64,000 nt of DNA from Acinetobacter rudis (GCF_031157835.1 NZ_JAVIDR010000007.1:80292-144291), one strand, 5' to 3'; positions 38,536 through 49,488 are shown, counted from the first letter of the stretch. The notes: generated by a model from the letters alone, not told the origin. Numbers and translations are program-made.

Positions 38536-39654
38536 TTAACGTAATTTTAACGTCATTAGACCCAAAACAACTAATATAATGGTAATAATCCAAAAACGGA
38601 TTACAACTTGTGTTTCACGCCAGCCTTTTTTCTCATAATGATGGTGTAAAGGTGCCATTAAAAACACACGTTTGTTTCGAGTTCGCAAAGAACCAATTTG
38701 TAAGAATACAGAAATTGCCTCTACCACAAACACACCGCCCATGATCGCAAAAACAATCTCTTGGCGTACCATAACGGCAATCGTTCCAAGCATTGCACCA
38801 AGGGCCAATGCACCTACATCCCCCATGAAGACTTGCGCAGGATGAGCGTTATACCAAAGGAAGGCTAAACCAGCACCCACCATAGCTGCACAAATCACCA
38901 CAAGCTCTGAAGCATAACGTACATATGGAATATGTAAATATTCAGCAAAACGGAGATCACCAGCCAAGTAAGCAAATACACCAAGACCTGCAGCAACTAA
39001 AACAACAGGCATAATGGCTAGGCCATCTAAACCATCTGTTAAGTTCACTGCATTGGAACCACCATTAATGACCAAATAAGTAAACAAGATAAAGCCAATT
39101 CCCATTGGTATTGCAGACAATGGAATGCTGAGGTTCTTAAAGAATGGAATCAGTAGATCCAACATATCTGAGGAATGCTCTGGACTATGTTGCCCCTTCG
39201 CAATCACATAAAGCGCAATACCAGCGGCTAAAGATCCGACTGAAGTCCAGAAGAACTTCTTACGCGCAGGCAAACCAGCATTATCCTTATAACGTACTTT
39301 AATCCAGTCATCGGCCCAGCCTACTGCACCAAATACCACCATAACAAATAACACAATCCAAACATATGGATTTGAAAGATCCGCCCAAAGCAGTGTACTC
39401 AAACCAATAGAGAGCAAAATTAAAATGCCCCCCATAGTTGGTGTGCCCATTTTTTTGGCATGATTTTCTGGTGCGAAGCTACTAACAGCCTGACCATATT
39501 TTAGTGCGTGTAATTTGCGAATCATGATTGGTCCCAGTGCCAAACCAATGATTAGCGCGGTCAATACACTAAGTAATGAGCGTAGTGTTAAATATCGAAC
39601 TACCTGAAACGAACTGTTATAGCCCGAGAGTTGTTCAAATAACCATAACAGCAT
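38536..39654 (-). CDS. mraY: Phospho-N-acetylmuramoyl-pentapeptide transferase
   Basis: A 372-residue polytopic membrane enzyme that makes lipid I from UDP-MurNAc-pentapeptide and undecaprenyl phosphate. Conserved magnesium and catalytic sites are seen: [20 protein letters not shown] with the key Asp, and [12 protein letters not shown]. Ten hydrophobic helices are visible. Its start overlaps the murF stop by one base. It is the last gene of the cluster in this window. Confidence 0.97.
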   Translation of the reverse strand: MLLWLFEQLSGYNSSFQVVRYLTLRSLLSVLTALIIGLALGPIMIRKLHALKYGQAVSSFAPENHAKKMGTPTMGGILILLSIGLSTLLWADLSNPYVWIVLFVMVVFGAVGWADDWIKVRYKDNAGLPARKKFFWTSVGSLAAGIALYVIAKGQHSPEHSSDMLDLLIPFFKNLSIPLSAIPMGIGFILFTYLVINGGSNAVNLTDGLDGLAIMPVVLVAAGLGVFAYLAGDLRFAEYLHIPYVRYASELVVICAAMVGAGLAFLWYNAHPAQVFMGDVGALALGAMLGTIAVMVRQEIVFAIMGGVFVVEAISVFLQIGSLRTRNKRVFLMAPLHHHYEKKGWRETQVVIRFWIITIILVVLGLMTLKLR

Positions 39655-41063
39655 TAAAATTTCTCCATCAGATCAGTCATCAACGTTTCCATATGGGTAA
39701 AACGAGATCCTTTGAACAAGAAACTCATCTGTTGGTGTTGATGCTGGTCAATTAATTGTATTAAATACTTTAAAGCATCCGCCTGTGTTGCAAAGGCATG
39801 TATATTGTTCTGTGCAGAATTTGATGCGGCACCAGCTGCTGTTTGTATGGCATAAGCCCCAACAGCAATTACAGCATCTAAAGCCAAAGTTGAGATATCT
39901 CGGCCTAAATCATGATGCTCTTGTTCTGATGCATCACCGAGTTCACCAATATCTCCCATCACCATCACTTTAAATCCGGCTTGTTGAGTCAGAACTTGAG
40001 CTGCTGCACGCATTGAGCTTGGATTAGCATTATAAGTATCGTCGATGAAAAGTGTATTTCTTTTATAAATAAAGTTTAATCGCCCTTGCGCATTTTTTGC
40101 AGCGACTAAACCATCAATAATTTGTTCTAAACCAACTCCAATTGCTAAAGCAAATGCAGTAGCTGCTTCAGCATTATGCACGTTATGTAAACCAGCAAAA
40201 GGTAATTCTAACTGACGATGACCCACTGGTGTATGCAAGACAAAACGAGAAGATTGAGCGAGAAGTTCAATATCAGAAGCATAAACATCTCCGCCTTCAC
40301 CAAAACTCAGACGTTGTTTGCTTACAACTGCTTCGGTGATTTGAGCTGTATAATCATCTGCTGCAGGCACAATTGCAGTACCATTCGCTTGGATATGTGC
40401 ATATATTTCAGACTTTGCACGACAAATTCCATCGCGCCCACCAAACTCACCTAGATGTGCTGTGCCAATATTCAAAATCCCTGCAACATGTGGTTGTACC
40501 ATCTGTGCGGTATAATCGATCTCACCGGCATGACTAGCACCAAGCTCCATTACTGCGTATTGATGATCAGCATTCAGCTCAAGTAGCATCATCGGTACGC
40601 CAAGATCATTATTCAAATTGCCCCGTGTAACCAAAGTAGGGGCACAGCGTGACAAAATACTGCCTAACATTTCCTTAACAGTGGTTTTACCACTACTGCC
40701 AGTAAGGGCAATCACTTTTAATTGCGGATACTCACGACGACGATAAGCACCCAAATGCCCCAAGGCTAAACGCGTATCGGCCACAATCAATTGACAAATA
40801 TCAAGATTTTCAATTGGTTCGCTCACAATCGCAACTTGACAGCCTTGTTTAGCGACCTGTGGTACAAAATTACGTGCATCGAAACGCTCACCTTTGAGCG
40901 CTAAAAAAGCATCACCTGCTTCCGCATGGCGAGAATCTGTCAATATACGTTTAATGGGGTGACTCGGTATTCGATCTAAATACCATCTACCTTGCGTCGC
41001 TTGTTCTAATTGTTGCGCCGACCAAGGCACTAAAGCCACAGTACTTGTCGTCGAAGTATGCAT
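39654..41063 (-). CDS. murF: UDP-N-acetylmuramoyl-tripeptide--D-alanyl-D-alanine ligase
   Basis: A 469-residue Mur ligase that adds D-Ala-D-Ala to UDP-MurNAc-tripeptide. The three domains are present: an N-terminal UDP-binding domain ([22 protein letters not shown]), the ATP-binding domain with [15 protein letters not shown], and a C-terminal domain with [14 protein letters not shown]. It follows murE by 8 bases and overlaps mraY by one. Confidence 0.95.
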   Translation of the reverse strand: MHTSTTSTVALVPWSAQQLEQATQGRWYLDRIPSHPIKRILTDSRHAEAGDAFLALKGERFDARNFVPQVAKQGCQVAIVSEPIENLDICQLIVADTRLALGHLGAYRRREYPQLKVIALTGSSGKTTVKEMLGSILSRCAPTLVTRGNLNNDLGVPMMLLELNADHQYAVMELGASHAGEIDYTAQMVQPHVAGILNIGTAHLGEFGGRDGICRAKSEIYAHIQANGTAIVPAADDYTAQITEAVVSKQRLSFGEGGDVYASDIELLAQSSRFVLHTPVGHRQLELPFAGLHNVHNAEAATAFALAIGVGLEQIIDGLVAAKNAQGRLNFIYKRNTLFIDDTYNANPSSMRAAAQVLTQQAGFKVMVMGDIGELGDASEQEHHDLGRDISTLALDAVIAVGAYAIQTAAGAASNSAQNNIHAFATQADALKYLIQLIDQHQHQQMSFLFKGSRFTHMETLMTDLMEKF

Positions 41064-41071
41064 GCTAGCTC

Positions 41072-42562
41072 CTAGAGTGCTGGATATGAATGAGTAGAAC
41101 CATTGCTGTGATCTAGTGCGCCACGCACTTCCACCACATCATCAAACCAATGACGTACACCATCGATTTCTTGGTAGTTTTCATGCCCCTTACCTGCAAT
41201 TACCACAATATCACCTGCTTGAGCATGTTTTACGGCATATTTAATTGCTGCACGGCGGTCATGAATTTCCTCAACATCGTGTCCAGAAAAATTAATACCT
41301 TGCTTCATATCTGCAAAAATCTGAGCTGGATCTTCAGTACGAGGGTTATCTGAAGTTAAAATCAATTGATCCGCAACAGCCAATGCTGCTTGGCTCATTA
41401 ATGGACGCTTGCCTCGGTCACGGTCACCACCACAACCAAAAATTGCCCATAGACGATGATTTACATGGCGTTTTAATGTATTCAAAACCTGAGTTAATGC
41501 ATCAGGAGTATGAGCATAATCAACGACAAATAGGCGTTCAGCATCACGAATGACTTGCATCCGTCCAGGCGCACCCTGTAACTTTGGCACAAGACGTATT
41601 AATTCAGCTAAATCATAACCTGCCTGCTCCACCATAATGAGACTTGCTATGAGGTTCTCAATATTAAAATGGCCTAACAATGGGCTATGAACTTGGTATT
41701 CAGCTTCTCGTGTTTTCAAATGGAAGCTTACGCCATCTAAACTATATTGAATTGCAAAGACCTGATAGTCAGCAGATTGGCGTGTAGAATATGTTAAGAC
41801 TTTTACATGTGATGGATTATGACTAATCGCATCTAACATGACATTTGCATATGCATCATCTGCATTAATCACTGCAACTTTTAGGCTTTTAAAAGCAAAT
41901 AACTGTGCCTTGGCTTCAGCATAAGCTTCAAGTGTTCCATGATAATCAAGATGGTCACGACTCAAGTTACTATATGCAGCTATTTCTATATCACAACCTG
42001 ACAAACGCCCCTGTTCAAGACCATGCGAACTCGCCTCAATTGCTGCAAATTTTGCACCTTGCTGCGCATATTGATGTAATGCATTCTGTAAATGGATTGC
42101 ATCAAGTGTGGTATGACTAGAAGCTTCAAGCTCAGGTAAGATGCCATTTCCTGTTGTACCCATGACCGCACAGGCTTGACCAGACAAGGTCAATAGTTCC
42201 GCAACCAATCGAGAAATTGTTGTTTTACCATTGGTGCCCGTCACCGCTAAAATACGTGCAGCCGCAAGCTCAGGCTCAGCCATTGTTAGATATTGGCGTT
42301 GCCAAATGCCCATTCGTTGACGTACATCTGGACAAACCCAACTTTCTGATATATCCAAAGCTGTTTCGCTGATTACGCCAATTGCACCATGCGCTAGAGC
42401 ATCTTGAGCAAACTGATATGCACGATCTGTATGCGCATAACTGTTAAGTGCGATAAATATTTGCCCTGCTTGTAGCTGACGACTATCTAGACAAAAACCT
42501 TTAAATGCCGAATGCATCCATGGCAATGGTGCTTCAACCGCTTGTATTTCTAAAAAATTCAT
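41072..42562 (-). CDS. murE: UDP-N-acetylmuramoyl-L-alanyl-D-glutamate--2,6-diaminopimelate ligase
   Basis: A 496-residue Mur ligase that adds the third amino acid of the stem peptide. The ATP loop is VTGTNGKTTISRL and the substrate loop contains YSNLSRDHLDYHGT with the carbamylated-lysine region after it. The C-terminal DNPRTEDP motif is the signature of enzymes specific for meso-diaminopimelate, as expected for a Gram-negative wall. It lies 13 bases after ftsI and 8 before murF. Confidence 0.95.
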   Translation of the reverse strand: MNFLEIQAVEAPLPWMHSAFKGFCLDSRQLQAGQIFIALNSYAHTDRAYQFAQDALAHGAIGVISETALDISESWVCPDVRQRMGIWQRQYLTMAEPELAAARILAVTGTNGKTTISRLVAELLTLSGQACAVMGTTGNGILPELEASSHTTLDAIHLQNALHQYAQQGAKFAAIEASSHGLEQGRLSGCDIEIAAYSNLSRDHLDYHGTLEAYAEAKAQLFAFKSLKVAVINADDAYANVMLDAISHNPSHVKVLTYSTRQSADYQVFAIQYSLDGVSFHLKTREAEYQVHSPLLGHFNIENLIASLIMVEQAGYDLAELIRLVPKLQGAPGRMQVIRDAERLFVVDYAHTPDALTQVLNTLKRHVNHRLWAIFGCGGDRDRGKRPLMSQAALAVADQLILTSDNPRTEDPAQIFADMKQGINFSGHDVEEIHDRRAAIKYAVKHAQAGDIVVIAGKGHENYQEIDGVRHWFDDVVEVRGALDHSNGSTHSYPAL

Positions 42563-42575
42563 ATCTATCTCAAAT

Positions 42576-44402
42576 TTATTTTGCAGCAGTCACTGTCGCA
42601 AGTGGCTTATCTAAAGGCACATCAAGTAGTCTTAAGGACTCTTGCATAATTTTGGCAAATACTGGAGCCGCGACCAAACCACCATAATATTGACCACGTG
42701 GATTTTCTACGACCACAATAATCGCTAAGCGTGGATCACTAATAGGTGCTACACCAGCAAAAAGTGCTCGATATTCTGTTTGAGAATACCCACGATGATC
42801 AGGACGTAGTTTATGTGCTGTACCTGTCTTACCACCAACACGATATCCTGGAATAACTGCTTGTTTTGCAGTCCCCCCTGGCATGGTGACCTGTTCCAAC
42901 ATCATTAATACATCATCAGCAATTTTCGCTGAAATAATCTGTTCGCCTTTGGGTTGTTGATTTAACTTATAAAGACTTAAATCATGTTTTACACCATGGT
43001 TAGCTAATACTGCATAACCTTGGGCCAATTGTAAGATTGTCGCATTAAGACCATAACCATAAGCCATGGTTCCGACTTCTGAAACATTCCATTTGCTTGG
43101 TGGCAAAATTAAGCCCGCACTTTCACCTGGAAATCTTACAGCGGAACGCTGGCCAAAGCCCAATCGTTTAAAGAATGTTGGTAATGTTGAATACGGCATT
43201 GATAAAGCAATTTTTGCAGAACCAACGTTGGATGACTTAATAATGACCCCTGTCACTGTGAGTGAACCATAGTTATGTGTATCACGAATCGTGTGATTAC
43301 CAATACGCATACTACCTGGGCTCGTTACAATCACGGTGTTTGGTGTGTATTTTCCACTTTCCAAAGCTGCCGCCACAGTAAATGGTTTCATGGTTGAACC
43401 AGGTTCAAACATATCCACCGCACCACGGTTACGCATCGCATCTTTATTATTTAAACCATCTTTATCATTTGGATTATAAGATGGCCAACTTCCCATAGCC
43501 AAAATTTCACCCGTTTTTACATCTACAGCAATTGCTGATGCTGAACGTGCATTATTGGTTACACCCACTGCTGTCAATTCACGATACAAAATATACTGTA
43601 AGCGTGAATCAATACTTAAATGAATATCTTCACCAGGTGTCACCTGTTTAATAACTTCAGGACTTTTTAACCGATTTCCATGCTTGTCTCTTACAATGGT
43701 TTGCGCCCCATCTGTACCAGATAGGCGCTCATTGAGCTGCATTTCTAAACCTTCAATCCCTGTCCCTTCACTATTGGTCATGCCAATAATCTGTGCATTG
43801 GCCTGTGGCTGAGGATAGTATCTTTTATAAGCTTTCTCAGCATATACACCAGCAAAATTACGCGATGAAATCAAATCAGCTTGTGCAGGCGGTACTTCCT
43901 TTTTTAAAACCAAATAACGTGAACGAGGCCGCTCATATAAACTCTTTTTCAATTCAGCCCGATCAATACCAACTGCATCTGCCAATTCATCTAGGTTTAA
44001 ATTTTTCTTAGGTAACTGATATTTTAATTTGCTACTATTGGGCTGTTTCAGTAAGTCCGCACTTACCTCTTCAAAAGTTTGTTTGGTATCAAAATAATCA
44101 CGTGGATCAATTACTACCTTCATAATTGGCGTACTAATCGCTAACGGCACACCATTGCGATCATAAATTACACCACGCATGGCTTTTAATTTTTCTGTTC
44201 TTAAAATATTGGCATTGGCCTTATTCTGCAGGAAATCCTTATTGATAACCTGCACATAAAAAGCACGACCAACCAGCCCAATAAAACAGGCAAGCACTAC
44301 AAACCACATAAAATAAAAACGCCACAAATCAAATTCAAGCGTAGGTTTAACGGAAATTGACTGCTTTGCCTTACGTATTGGCTTTCTTTGCTTATCTACC
44401 AT
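42576..44402 (-). CDS. ftsI: Penicillin-binding protein 3 (FtsI), septal transpeptidase
   Basis: A 608-residue class B PBP of the divisome. One N-terminal membrane helix (about 28-48) is followed by the dimerisation domain (RGVIYDRNGVPLAIS) and the transpeptidase domain with SxxK as PGSTMKPF, SxN as KSSNVG, and the KTGT motif. It is the target of aztreonam and several cephalosporins. Its gene follows ftsL by 10 bases, the standard order. Confidence 0.96.
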   Translation of the reverse strand: MVDKQRKPIRKAKQSISVKPTLEFDLWRFYFMWFVVLACFIGLVGRAFYVQVINKDFLQNKANANILRTEKLKAMRGVIYDRNGVPLAISTPIMKVVIDPRDYFDTKQTFEEVSADLLKQPNSSKLKYQLPKKNLNLDELADAVGIDRAELKKSLYERPRSRYLVLKKEVPPAQADLISSRNFAGVYAEKAYKRYYPQPQANAQIIGMTNSEGTGIEGLEMQLNERLSGTDGAQTIVRDKHGNRLKSPEVIKQVTPGEDIHLSIDSRLQYILYRELTAVGVTNNARSASAIAVDVKTGEILAMGSWPSYNPNDKDGLNNKDAMRNRGAVDMFEPGSTMKPFTVAAALESGKYTPNTVIVTSPGSMRIGNHTIRDTHNYGSLTVTGVIIKSSNVGSAKIALSMPYSTLPTFFKRLGFGQRSAVRFPGESAGLILPPSKWNVSEVGTMAYGYGLNATILQLAQGYAVLANHGVKHDLSLYKLNQQPKGEQIISAKIADDVLMMLEQVTMPGGTAKQAVIPGYRVGGKTGTAHKLRPDHRGYSQTEYRALFAGVAPISDPRLAIIVVVENPRGQYYGGLVAAPVFAKIMQESLRLLDVPLDKPLATVTAAK

Positions 44403-44412
44403 GCCAGATGCC

Positions 44413-44745
44413 TTATTGCTTTTGATCTTTTGCGTTTGCCAATGAAATTACGATGGTTTGTGCTGCGGGTGGAGAGTACATTCGCAACTGGGTTACCGCT
44501 CGTGTGCCAATTTGTGCTGTTGCACCAAAGGTTTCCTTTTCAATTAAAAGACGCCCCCACTCTGCATTTAGATTTTCTTTTTCACGCACTACATCGTTAT
44601 AACCTGAATAGTCTTGACGATAACTATATACTTGCAATACCACCATAAAGGCACTGGCCAGCACCAAAATAAGCAAGCATGCAAAAACAAAGACTTTCTT
44701 AATTAATAAATCGTGGGGCTGCACCACTTCTTTTTCAGGTTTCAT
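44413..44745 (-). CDS. ftsL: Cell division protein FtsL
   Basis: A 110-residue bitopic protein with one membrane helix (about 15-37, VFVFACLLILVLASAFMVV) and a periplasmic leucine-zipper-like coil (DVVREKENLNAEWGRLLIEKETF), then the ARIGT-like ATQIGTRAVTQLRMYSPP region. It forms the FtsQLB complex that activates septal wall synthesis. Its identification rests on size, topology, and place between rsmH and ftsI. Confidence 0.93.
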   Translation of the reverse strand: MKPEKEVVQPHDLLIKKVFVFACLLILVLASAFMVVLQVYSYRQDYSGYNDVVREKENLNAEWGRLLIEKETFGATAQIGTRAVTQLRMYSPPAAQTIVISLANAKDQKQ

Positions 44746-44755
44746 GCTCTGCCTT

Positions 44756-45670
44756 TTAGTATGTTAAGCGTTCCGCTACTCTTAACCACGCACTACGAGA
44801 ACGTGGGTTGGCTTGGACTTCCTCATTACTCGCTTTAATCCGATCAATTTTTTTCAAACGACGAGTATCAGGTGTTTGTTGTGGTAATCCCCAACCCTCA
44901 TCTTCTGCTTTTGTTGATTCTTTTTGGATAAATTGTTTAATCATTCGATCTTCAAGAGAATGGAAACTAATGACTGCTAAACGTGCTTGAGATTTTAGCA
45001 AACTTACAGCTTGTGGTAAAAATAATTGAATGTCTTCTAATTCTTTATTTATTTCAATACGAATAGCTTGGAAAGTACGTGTTGCAGGATGTTTGTGTTT
45101 TTCCCACTTCGGGTGGGCTGCTTTGACAACCTCAGCCAATTGACCTGTTGTTGTCATATGGCCTGCATTTTTAATTGCTTTTGCAATACGACGACTATAG
45201 CGTTCTTCACCATACTGATAAATCACATTAGCCAAGTGAGTTTCATCTACTTCAACCAACCACTCTGCAGCTGTTAGCCCTTGAGAGTTATCCATGCGCA
45301 TATCCAATGGACCATCATGCATAAAACTAAAACCACGTTCAGCCTGATCAATTTGCGGTGAAGAAACCCCCAAATCCGCCATAATGCCATCGACTTGCGT
45401 AAGCCCTACTGCAATCATTTCTTGTTCTAAATCAGCAAAACTGGCATGAATAATTTTAAAGCGAGCGTCTTCTTGTTCCAACTCTGCGGCAACAGCCAAA
45501 GCCTGTGGATCTTTATCAAATGCATATACTTTTGAATTTTGATCTAATTTGGACAATAACAAACGGCTATGGCCACCTCGACCAAAGGTCCCGTCTATAT
45601 AAACTCCTGTATTGCGACCTGCAAGTAAAGCATCAACAGTTTCATGTAGTAATACAGAAATATGGGACAT
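44756..45670 (-). CDS. rsmH: 16S rRNA (cytosine-1402-N4)-methyltransferase RsmH
   Basis: A 304-residue SAM-dependent methyltransferase, first gene of the cluster here. The N-terminus HISVLLHETVDAL is followed by the SAM loop YIDGTFGRGGHSRLLL and MADLGVSSPQID; RTFQAIRIEINKEL and ISFHSLEDRMIKQF are family signatures. No mraZ ORF is found upstream, so the operon starts with rsmH, as is usual in Acinetobacter. Confidence 0.96.
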   Translation of the reverse strand: MSHISVLLHETVDALLAGRNTGVYIDGTFGRGGHSRLLLSKLDQNSKVYAFDKDPQALAVAAELEQEDARFKIIHASFADLEQEMIAVGLTQVDGIMADLGVSSPQIDQAERGFSFMHDGPLDMRMDNSQGLTAAEWLVEVDETHLANVIYQYGEERYSRRIAKAIKNAGHMTTTGQLAEVVKAAHPKWEKHKHPATRTFQAIRIEINKELEDIQLFLPQAVSLLKSQARLAVISFHSLEDRMIKQFIQKESTKAEDEGWGLPQQTPDTRRLKKIDRIKASNEEVQANPRSRSAWLRVAERLTY

Positions 45671-45797
45671 CTTTTCACATTCTATTTAATTAAAATACAG
45701 CCCACTATTATCACCTTGTTTACACAAAGCTCCAAACGTCTTTTTGTAGGAAAATATGATTTTGTACAGATAAAAGCTGATTTTACAACTCCTTGCA

Positions 45798-45825
45798 TAA
45801 AAAAGCCCCATATTCATGGGGCCAT
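45798..45825 (-). terminator. Terminator after the sulfate-binding protein gene
   Basis: On the minus strand GGCCCCAT, loop GAAT and ATGGGGC are followed by six T. It lies about 40 bases after the stop at 45867. Confidence 0.85.
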
Positions 45826-45866
45826 GTGAAACATATCACAAAATCAACTGATCTATTTCGGAATAA

Positions 45867-46898
45867 TTAACGTTTATTACTATAGATCTGATCAAAGACA
45901 CCACCATTTGAGAAGTGAACTTTTTGTGCATTACCCCAGCCACCAAATACCTCATCAATGGTAAATGTTTTTAGTTTAGGGAACTGTGCGGAATATTTAT
46001 TTAAAATTTCAACATTGCGTGGACGGTAATAATGACGTGCTGCCATATCTTGCCCTAGTGGTGAGTAAAGATAGTTAATATAGCCCAGTGCTAACCATTT
46101 ATTACCATTCTTCTCAACCGTTTTGTTCACTATAGCCACAGAGGGTTCAGTTAAAATTGAAATTGATGGATATACAATATCAAACTTATTTGCACCCAAA
46201 GCTTTACGTGTAACCAGTGCTTCATTTTCCCAAGTCAGTAGCACATCACCAATGCCACGCTCAGCAAAAGTGGTCATAGACGCTCGCGCTGCTGGGTCCA
46301 TCACTTTGACATTTTGGTATAACTTAGTCACAAACTGACGAGCGGTTGCTTCATTACCCCCTGGTTGTTTCAAAGCATAGCCCCATGCTGATAAATATAC
46401 CCAACGCGGTAATCCACCTGTTTTAGGGTTTGGTGTAATAATTTGTACCCCTGGACGAGTGAGATCAGACCAATCTTGAATTTTTTTCGGGTTACCTTTA
46501 CGTACCATAAAAACAATCGTTGATGTATATGGTGCAGAGTTATATGGGAACTGTTTCTGCCAGTTTGCATTAATCTGACCAGACTTCACGATTTCTTCAA
46601 TATCGTTTGCCAAGGCTAAAGTCACCACATCACCCTTCAAACCATCTACAACAGAGCGTGCTTGTTTGCCAGAGCCACCGTGTGACTGTTTAAATTTGAC
46701 ATCAATACCTGTTTTTTGTTTCCAGTAGTTGCCAAATGACTTATTAAATTCGTCATAAAACTCACGTGTTGCATCATAGGAAACATTCAGGAACTCACGC
46801 TCAGCTGCTTGTGATTCAACCGCTGTCGTTAATCCTGTTGCGAGTAATAAGCCACCCAATAGCAATTTAAACTTGCTGCTCACTTTTAAACTTTTCAT
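45867..46898 (-). CDS. Periplasmic sulfate-binding protein
   Basis: A 343-residue solute-binding protein of the sulfate/thiosulfate ABC importer (Sbp/CysP family). A Sec signal peptide (about residues 1-31, ending SQAA) is followed by the conserved FLNVSYDATREFYDEFN, then QSHGGSGKQARSVVDGL that binds the anion, VTLALANDI and NPKTGGLPRWVYLSAWGY. The partner permease and ATPase genes (cysTWA) are not in this window, so it must work with a distant operon. AGG lies a few bases before ATG 46898. Whether it prefers sulfate or thiosulfate cannot be told. Confidence 0.92.
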   Translation of the reverse strand: MKSLKVSSKFKLLLGGLLLATGLTTAVESQAAEREFLNVSYDATREFYDEFNKSFGNYWKQKTGIDVKFKQSHGGSGKQARSVVDGLKGDVVTLALANDIEEIVKSGQINANWQKQFPYNSAPYTSTIVFMVRKGNPKKIQDWSDLTRPGVQIITPNPKTGGLPRWVYLSAWGYALKQPGGNEATARQFVTKLYQNVKVMDPAARASMTTFAERGIGDVLLTWENEALVTRKALGANKFDIVYPSISILTEPSVAIVNKTVEKNGNKWLALGYINYLYSPLGQDMAARHYYRPRNVEILNKYSAQFPKLKTFTIDEVFGGWGNAQKVHFSNGGVFDQIYSNKR

Positions 46899-47376
46899 GA
46901 CCTAATATTGACCTAATGCATATAAAATGCTGTGTTATCTTGATTATGTTCAAAACTACTACAGCAGCCATTAACTTTAAATAGCACACACCACCAACAA
47001 TTGTTGCCAATTCCATCACCCAATCACCATTATTATTTTTTTGTATTTAAAATCATGGAGTTACATAAAAATATTCACAAATAATACTGCTTATTTTTAA
47101 TTAGCACAATTTTTCGCATTGTTATTACAATTAATGCTAACAAGCTCCACATTCGGTGGTAATATGATCAAATTACACCAAGTAAATAATATGGATACTT
47201 GGCCGTTGATCGGATTAATGTAATTTTGCATTCAATCCATATAAACATTTCATACAATAGATAAACATTCGGTGATACAATACCGTCTTTGCTAAAGTTT
47301 TGTTTTTTCCTAGGTCTCAACTGGCCGAATAACTGTCGAATTGCTGGCAAAAATAAAAATGATGAAGGGGATTAGC
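46899..47376. other. Intergenic region upstream of the sulfate-binding protein gene
   Basis: About 480 bases, very AT-rich, holding the divergent promoters of the sulfate-binding gene and the small secreted protein gene. A CysB site is expected from sulfur regulation in related bacteria, but none could be pinned down by eye. No ORF with a ribosome site was found. Confidence 0.4.
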
Positions 47377-47688
47377 ATGGGAACTCAATTTTTCAAATTA
47401 CTATTTATTGGTATAAATCTATTTGCATTACAGCACCTACAAGCAGCGAGTATTAAAAGTACAGCTCCTGTTGTTACACTAAATGCAGGTAAACAGCCAT
47501 CTCCAATTGAAAAAGCACTTGAACAGCTTAAACGAGATGAAAATAAAGCATCTTCAGTTACAAATGATAAGTTAAAAGTAAAAGCATTTACTTCAACTCA
47601 AAAAGAGCCTGCTCAGCATTTTCTTGCTGAACAAAACCAACAGTTTAGCAAATTATTACAGAGCATTTTTCCTTCTCAAGGCTCTTGA
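47377..47688 (+). CDS. Small secreted protein of unknown function
   Basis: A 103-residue protein with a Sec signal peptide (MGTQFFKLLFIGINLFALQHLQAAS, probable cut after Ala-Ala near residue 24). The mature 80 residues are polar, rich in Lys, Gln and Ser, without cysteine, and probably form one or two amphipathic helices (SPIEKALEQLKRDENK and AEQNQQFSKLLQSIF). ATG 47377 has GGGG seven bases upstream; the frame extends upstream to 47341 with weaker context. It is not recognised. It stands between the sulfate-binding gene and gltX, with a terminator after it. Confidence 0.65.
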   Translation: MGTQFFKLLFIGINLFALQHLQAASIKSTAPVVTLNAGKQPSPIEKALEQLKRDENKASSVTNDKLKVKAFTSTQKEPAQHFLAEQNQQFSKLLQSIFPSQGS

Positions 47689-47728
47689 TTCATTTGTTAC
47701 CAGCAATTTTTAAAGTAATTTTTTTCAG

Positions 47729-47774
47729 CCCGATCGTAATCGCTTAGTTAAAGCCTTAAACGATCGGGTTTTTT
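47729..47774 (+). terminator. Terminator before gltX
   Basis: An 8-bp GC-rich stem, CCCGATCG (47729-47736) with CGATCGGG (47761-47768), is followed by six T. The 24-base loop is long, so efficiency is uncertain. Confidence 0.65.
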
Positions 47775-47800
47775 CGTTATAATAACTATAATTTCAAATA
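47770..47800 (+). promoter_or_regulatory. Possible -10 element of the gltX promoter
   Basis: Two TATAAT hexamers lie at 47778-47783 and 47787-47792, about 25-39 bases before the gltX start. No good -35 hexamer stands at the right distance; the upstream terminator overlaps that area. Confidence 0.35.
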
Positions 47801-47816
47801 TAGATTTTCCATAACC

Positions 47817-49325
47817 ATGACTGTTCGTACTCGTATCGCCCCGTCTCCTACTGGTTTTCCTCATGTAGGTACTGCTTATATCGCTTTGTTCAACTTATGC
47901 TTTGCTAAACAGCATGGTGGTGAATTTATTCTTCGTATTGAAGATACAGATCAATTACGTTCAACACCAGAATCTGAAAAAATGATTTTAGATTCACTAC
48001 GTTGGCTAGGTCTAAATTGGTCTGAAGGCCCTGATATTGGTGGCCCTCACGCCCCTTACCGCCAATCTGAACGTATGCAAATTTATAAAGAATATGCATT
48101 AGAGCTCGTAGAAAAAGGTCATGCTTTTTACTGTTTTGCTACACCTGAAGAGCTTGATCAAATGCGTGCCGAACAACAAGCACGTGGTGAAACTCCACGA
48201 TATGATGGCCGTGGTCTAAACCTCAGCGCAGAAGAAGTACAACGACGTCTTGCTGCTGGTGATGCCCATGTTATTCGTATGAAAGTACCACAAGAAGGTA
48301 TTTGTAAATTCAACGACCTTCTTCGTGGTGAAGTGGAAATTCCTTGGGCTCAGGTTGATATGCAAATTTTGCTTAAAACCGATGGCCTACCAACGTATCA
48401 TTTAGCGAATGTTGTCGATGACCACTTAATGGAAATTACACATGTCATTCGTGGTGAAGAATGGATCCCATCAGCACCTAAACACCAATTACTCTATCAA
48501 TATTTTGGTTGGGATATGCCTGTACTGTGCCACATGCCACTACTACGTAACCCAGATAAATCAAAACTATCAAAACGTAAAAACCCAACATCAATCAACT
48601 ATTACCGTGATATTGGTGTCTTCCCTGAAGCGTTGCTTAACTACTTAGGCCGCATGGGATGGTCTATGCCTGATGAACGCGAACAGTTCACACTAAACGA
48701 TATGATTGAACACTTCGATATTCAACGCGTATCACTCGGTGGGCCAATTTTTGATGTTGAAAAACTAAATTGGCTCAATGGCCAATGGATCAAAGGCTTA
48801 ACACCAAGCCAATTGCTTGACCGTCTCTTAACATGGAAAGCAGATCGTAAAACACTCGAAGATATTGCTGCTGCAATTCAACCGCGTATTCAGTTGCTCT
48901 CTGAAGCTGTTAATTGGGCTGGTTTCTATTTCAATCAATTTCCAAAAATTGAAAAAGAACAATTTATTAGTAAAAAGCTCAGTGATGAACAAGTACGTCA
49001 AAGTCTACAATTTGCTATTTGGCGTTTAGAAAGCTTGATGACTTGGAACAATGATTCAGTCAGCCAAACACTAATGCAACTCGCAGAACAAATGGAAATT
49101 AAGTTACGCGACTTCATGCCAAGCTTCTTTATTGCAATTGCAGGCTCAACCAGCTCAACACCTGTCATGCAGTCCATGGTCACAATTGGTCCTGATTTAT
49201 GTTTTGCACGTTTACGTCATGCCCTTGATATTGTTGGTGGTCCGAGCAAAAAAGAGCTTAAAGTTTGGGAAAAACTCAACGAAAGCTTAAAATTGCCGAA
49301 AAATGATGCAAACGATGAAAGTTAA
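47817..49325 (+). CDS. gltX: Glutamyl-tRNA synthetase
   Basis: A 502-residue class I aminoacyl-tRNA synthetase that charges tRNA-Glu. The HIGH-type motif is [13 protein letters not shown] and the KMSKS-type motif is KSKLSKRKN. The catalytic domain ends with the connective region (YDGRGLNLS) and the C-terminal helical domain reads the anticodon ([19 protein letters not shown]). It is followed by genes for tRNA-Ala and tRNA-Glu, the latter its own substrate. The [13 protein letters not shown] segment [12 protein letters not shown] is typical of bacterial GltX. Confidence 0.96.
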   Translation: MTVRTRIAPSPTGFPHVGTAYIALFNLCFAKQHGGEFILRIEDTDQLRSTPESEKMILDSLRWLGLNWSEGPDIGGPHAPYRQSERMQIYKEYALELVEKGHAFYCFATPEELDQMRAEQQARGETPRYDGRGLNLSAEEVQRRLAAGDAHVIRMKVPQEGICKFNDLLRGEVEIPWAQVDMQILLKTDGLPTYHLANVVDDHLMEITHVIRGEEWIPSAPKHQLLYQYFGWDMPVLCHMPLLRNPDKSKLSKRKNPTSINYYRDIGVFPEALLNYLGRMGWSMPDEREQFTLNDMIEHFDIQRVSLGGPIFDVEKLNWLNGQWIKGLTPSQLLDRLLTWKADRKTLEDIAAAIQPRIQLLSEAVNWAGFYFNQFPKIEKEQFISKKLSDEQVRQSLQFAIWRLESLMTWNNDSVSQTLMQLAEQMEIKLRDFMPSFFIAIAGSTSSTPVMQSMVTIGPDLCFARLRHALDIVGGPSKKELKVWEKLNESLKLPKNDANDES

Positions 49326-49384
49326 TTAATTTTTTTATTGACGTGTAAGCGCAATCATCCTAATATTGCGCTCACACACAGACT

Positions 49385-49460
49385 GGGGTCATAGCTCAGT
49401 TGGTAGAGCGCTACAATGGCATTGTAGAGGTCAGCAGTTCGATCCTGCTTGGCTCCACCA
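49385..49460 (+). tRNA. tRNA-Ala (anticodon GGC)
   Basis: A 76-base cloverleaf. Acceptor arm GGGGTCA pairs with TGGCTCC (with two G-U pairs), the D-arm has AGCTCAGTTGGTAGAGC, the anticodon stem CTACA/TGTAG carries loop ATGGCAT with GGC, the T-arm has GTTCGATCC, and CCA is encoded (ACCA at the end). Confidence 0.95.
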
Positions 49461-49488
49461 TCCCCAATCTTGTTGTCTGCCTCGATCC

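Noticed and set aside
45671..45866. An mraZ gene upstream of rsmH
   Set aside because: No ORF with the MraZ pattern exists in this gap; the cluster begins with rsmH.
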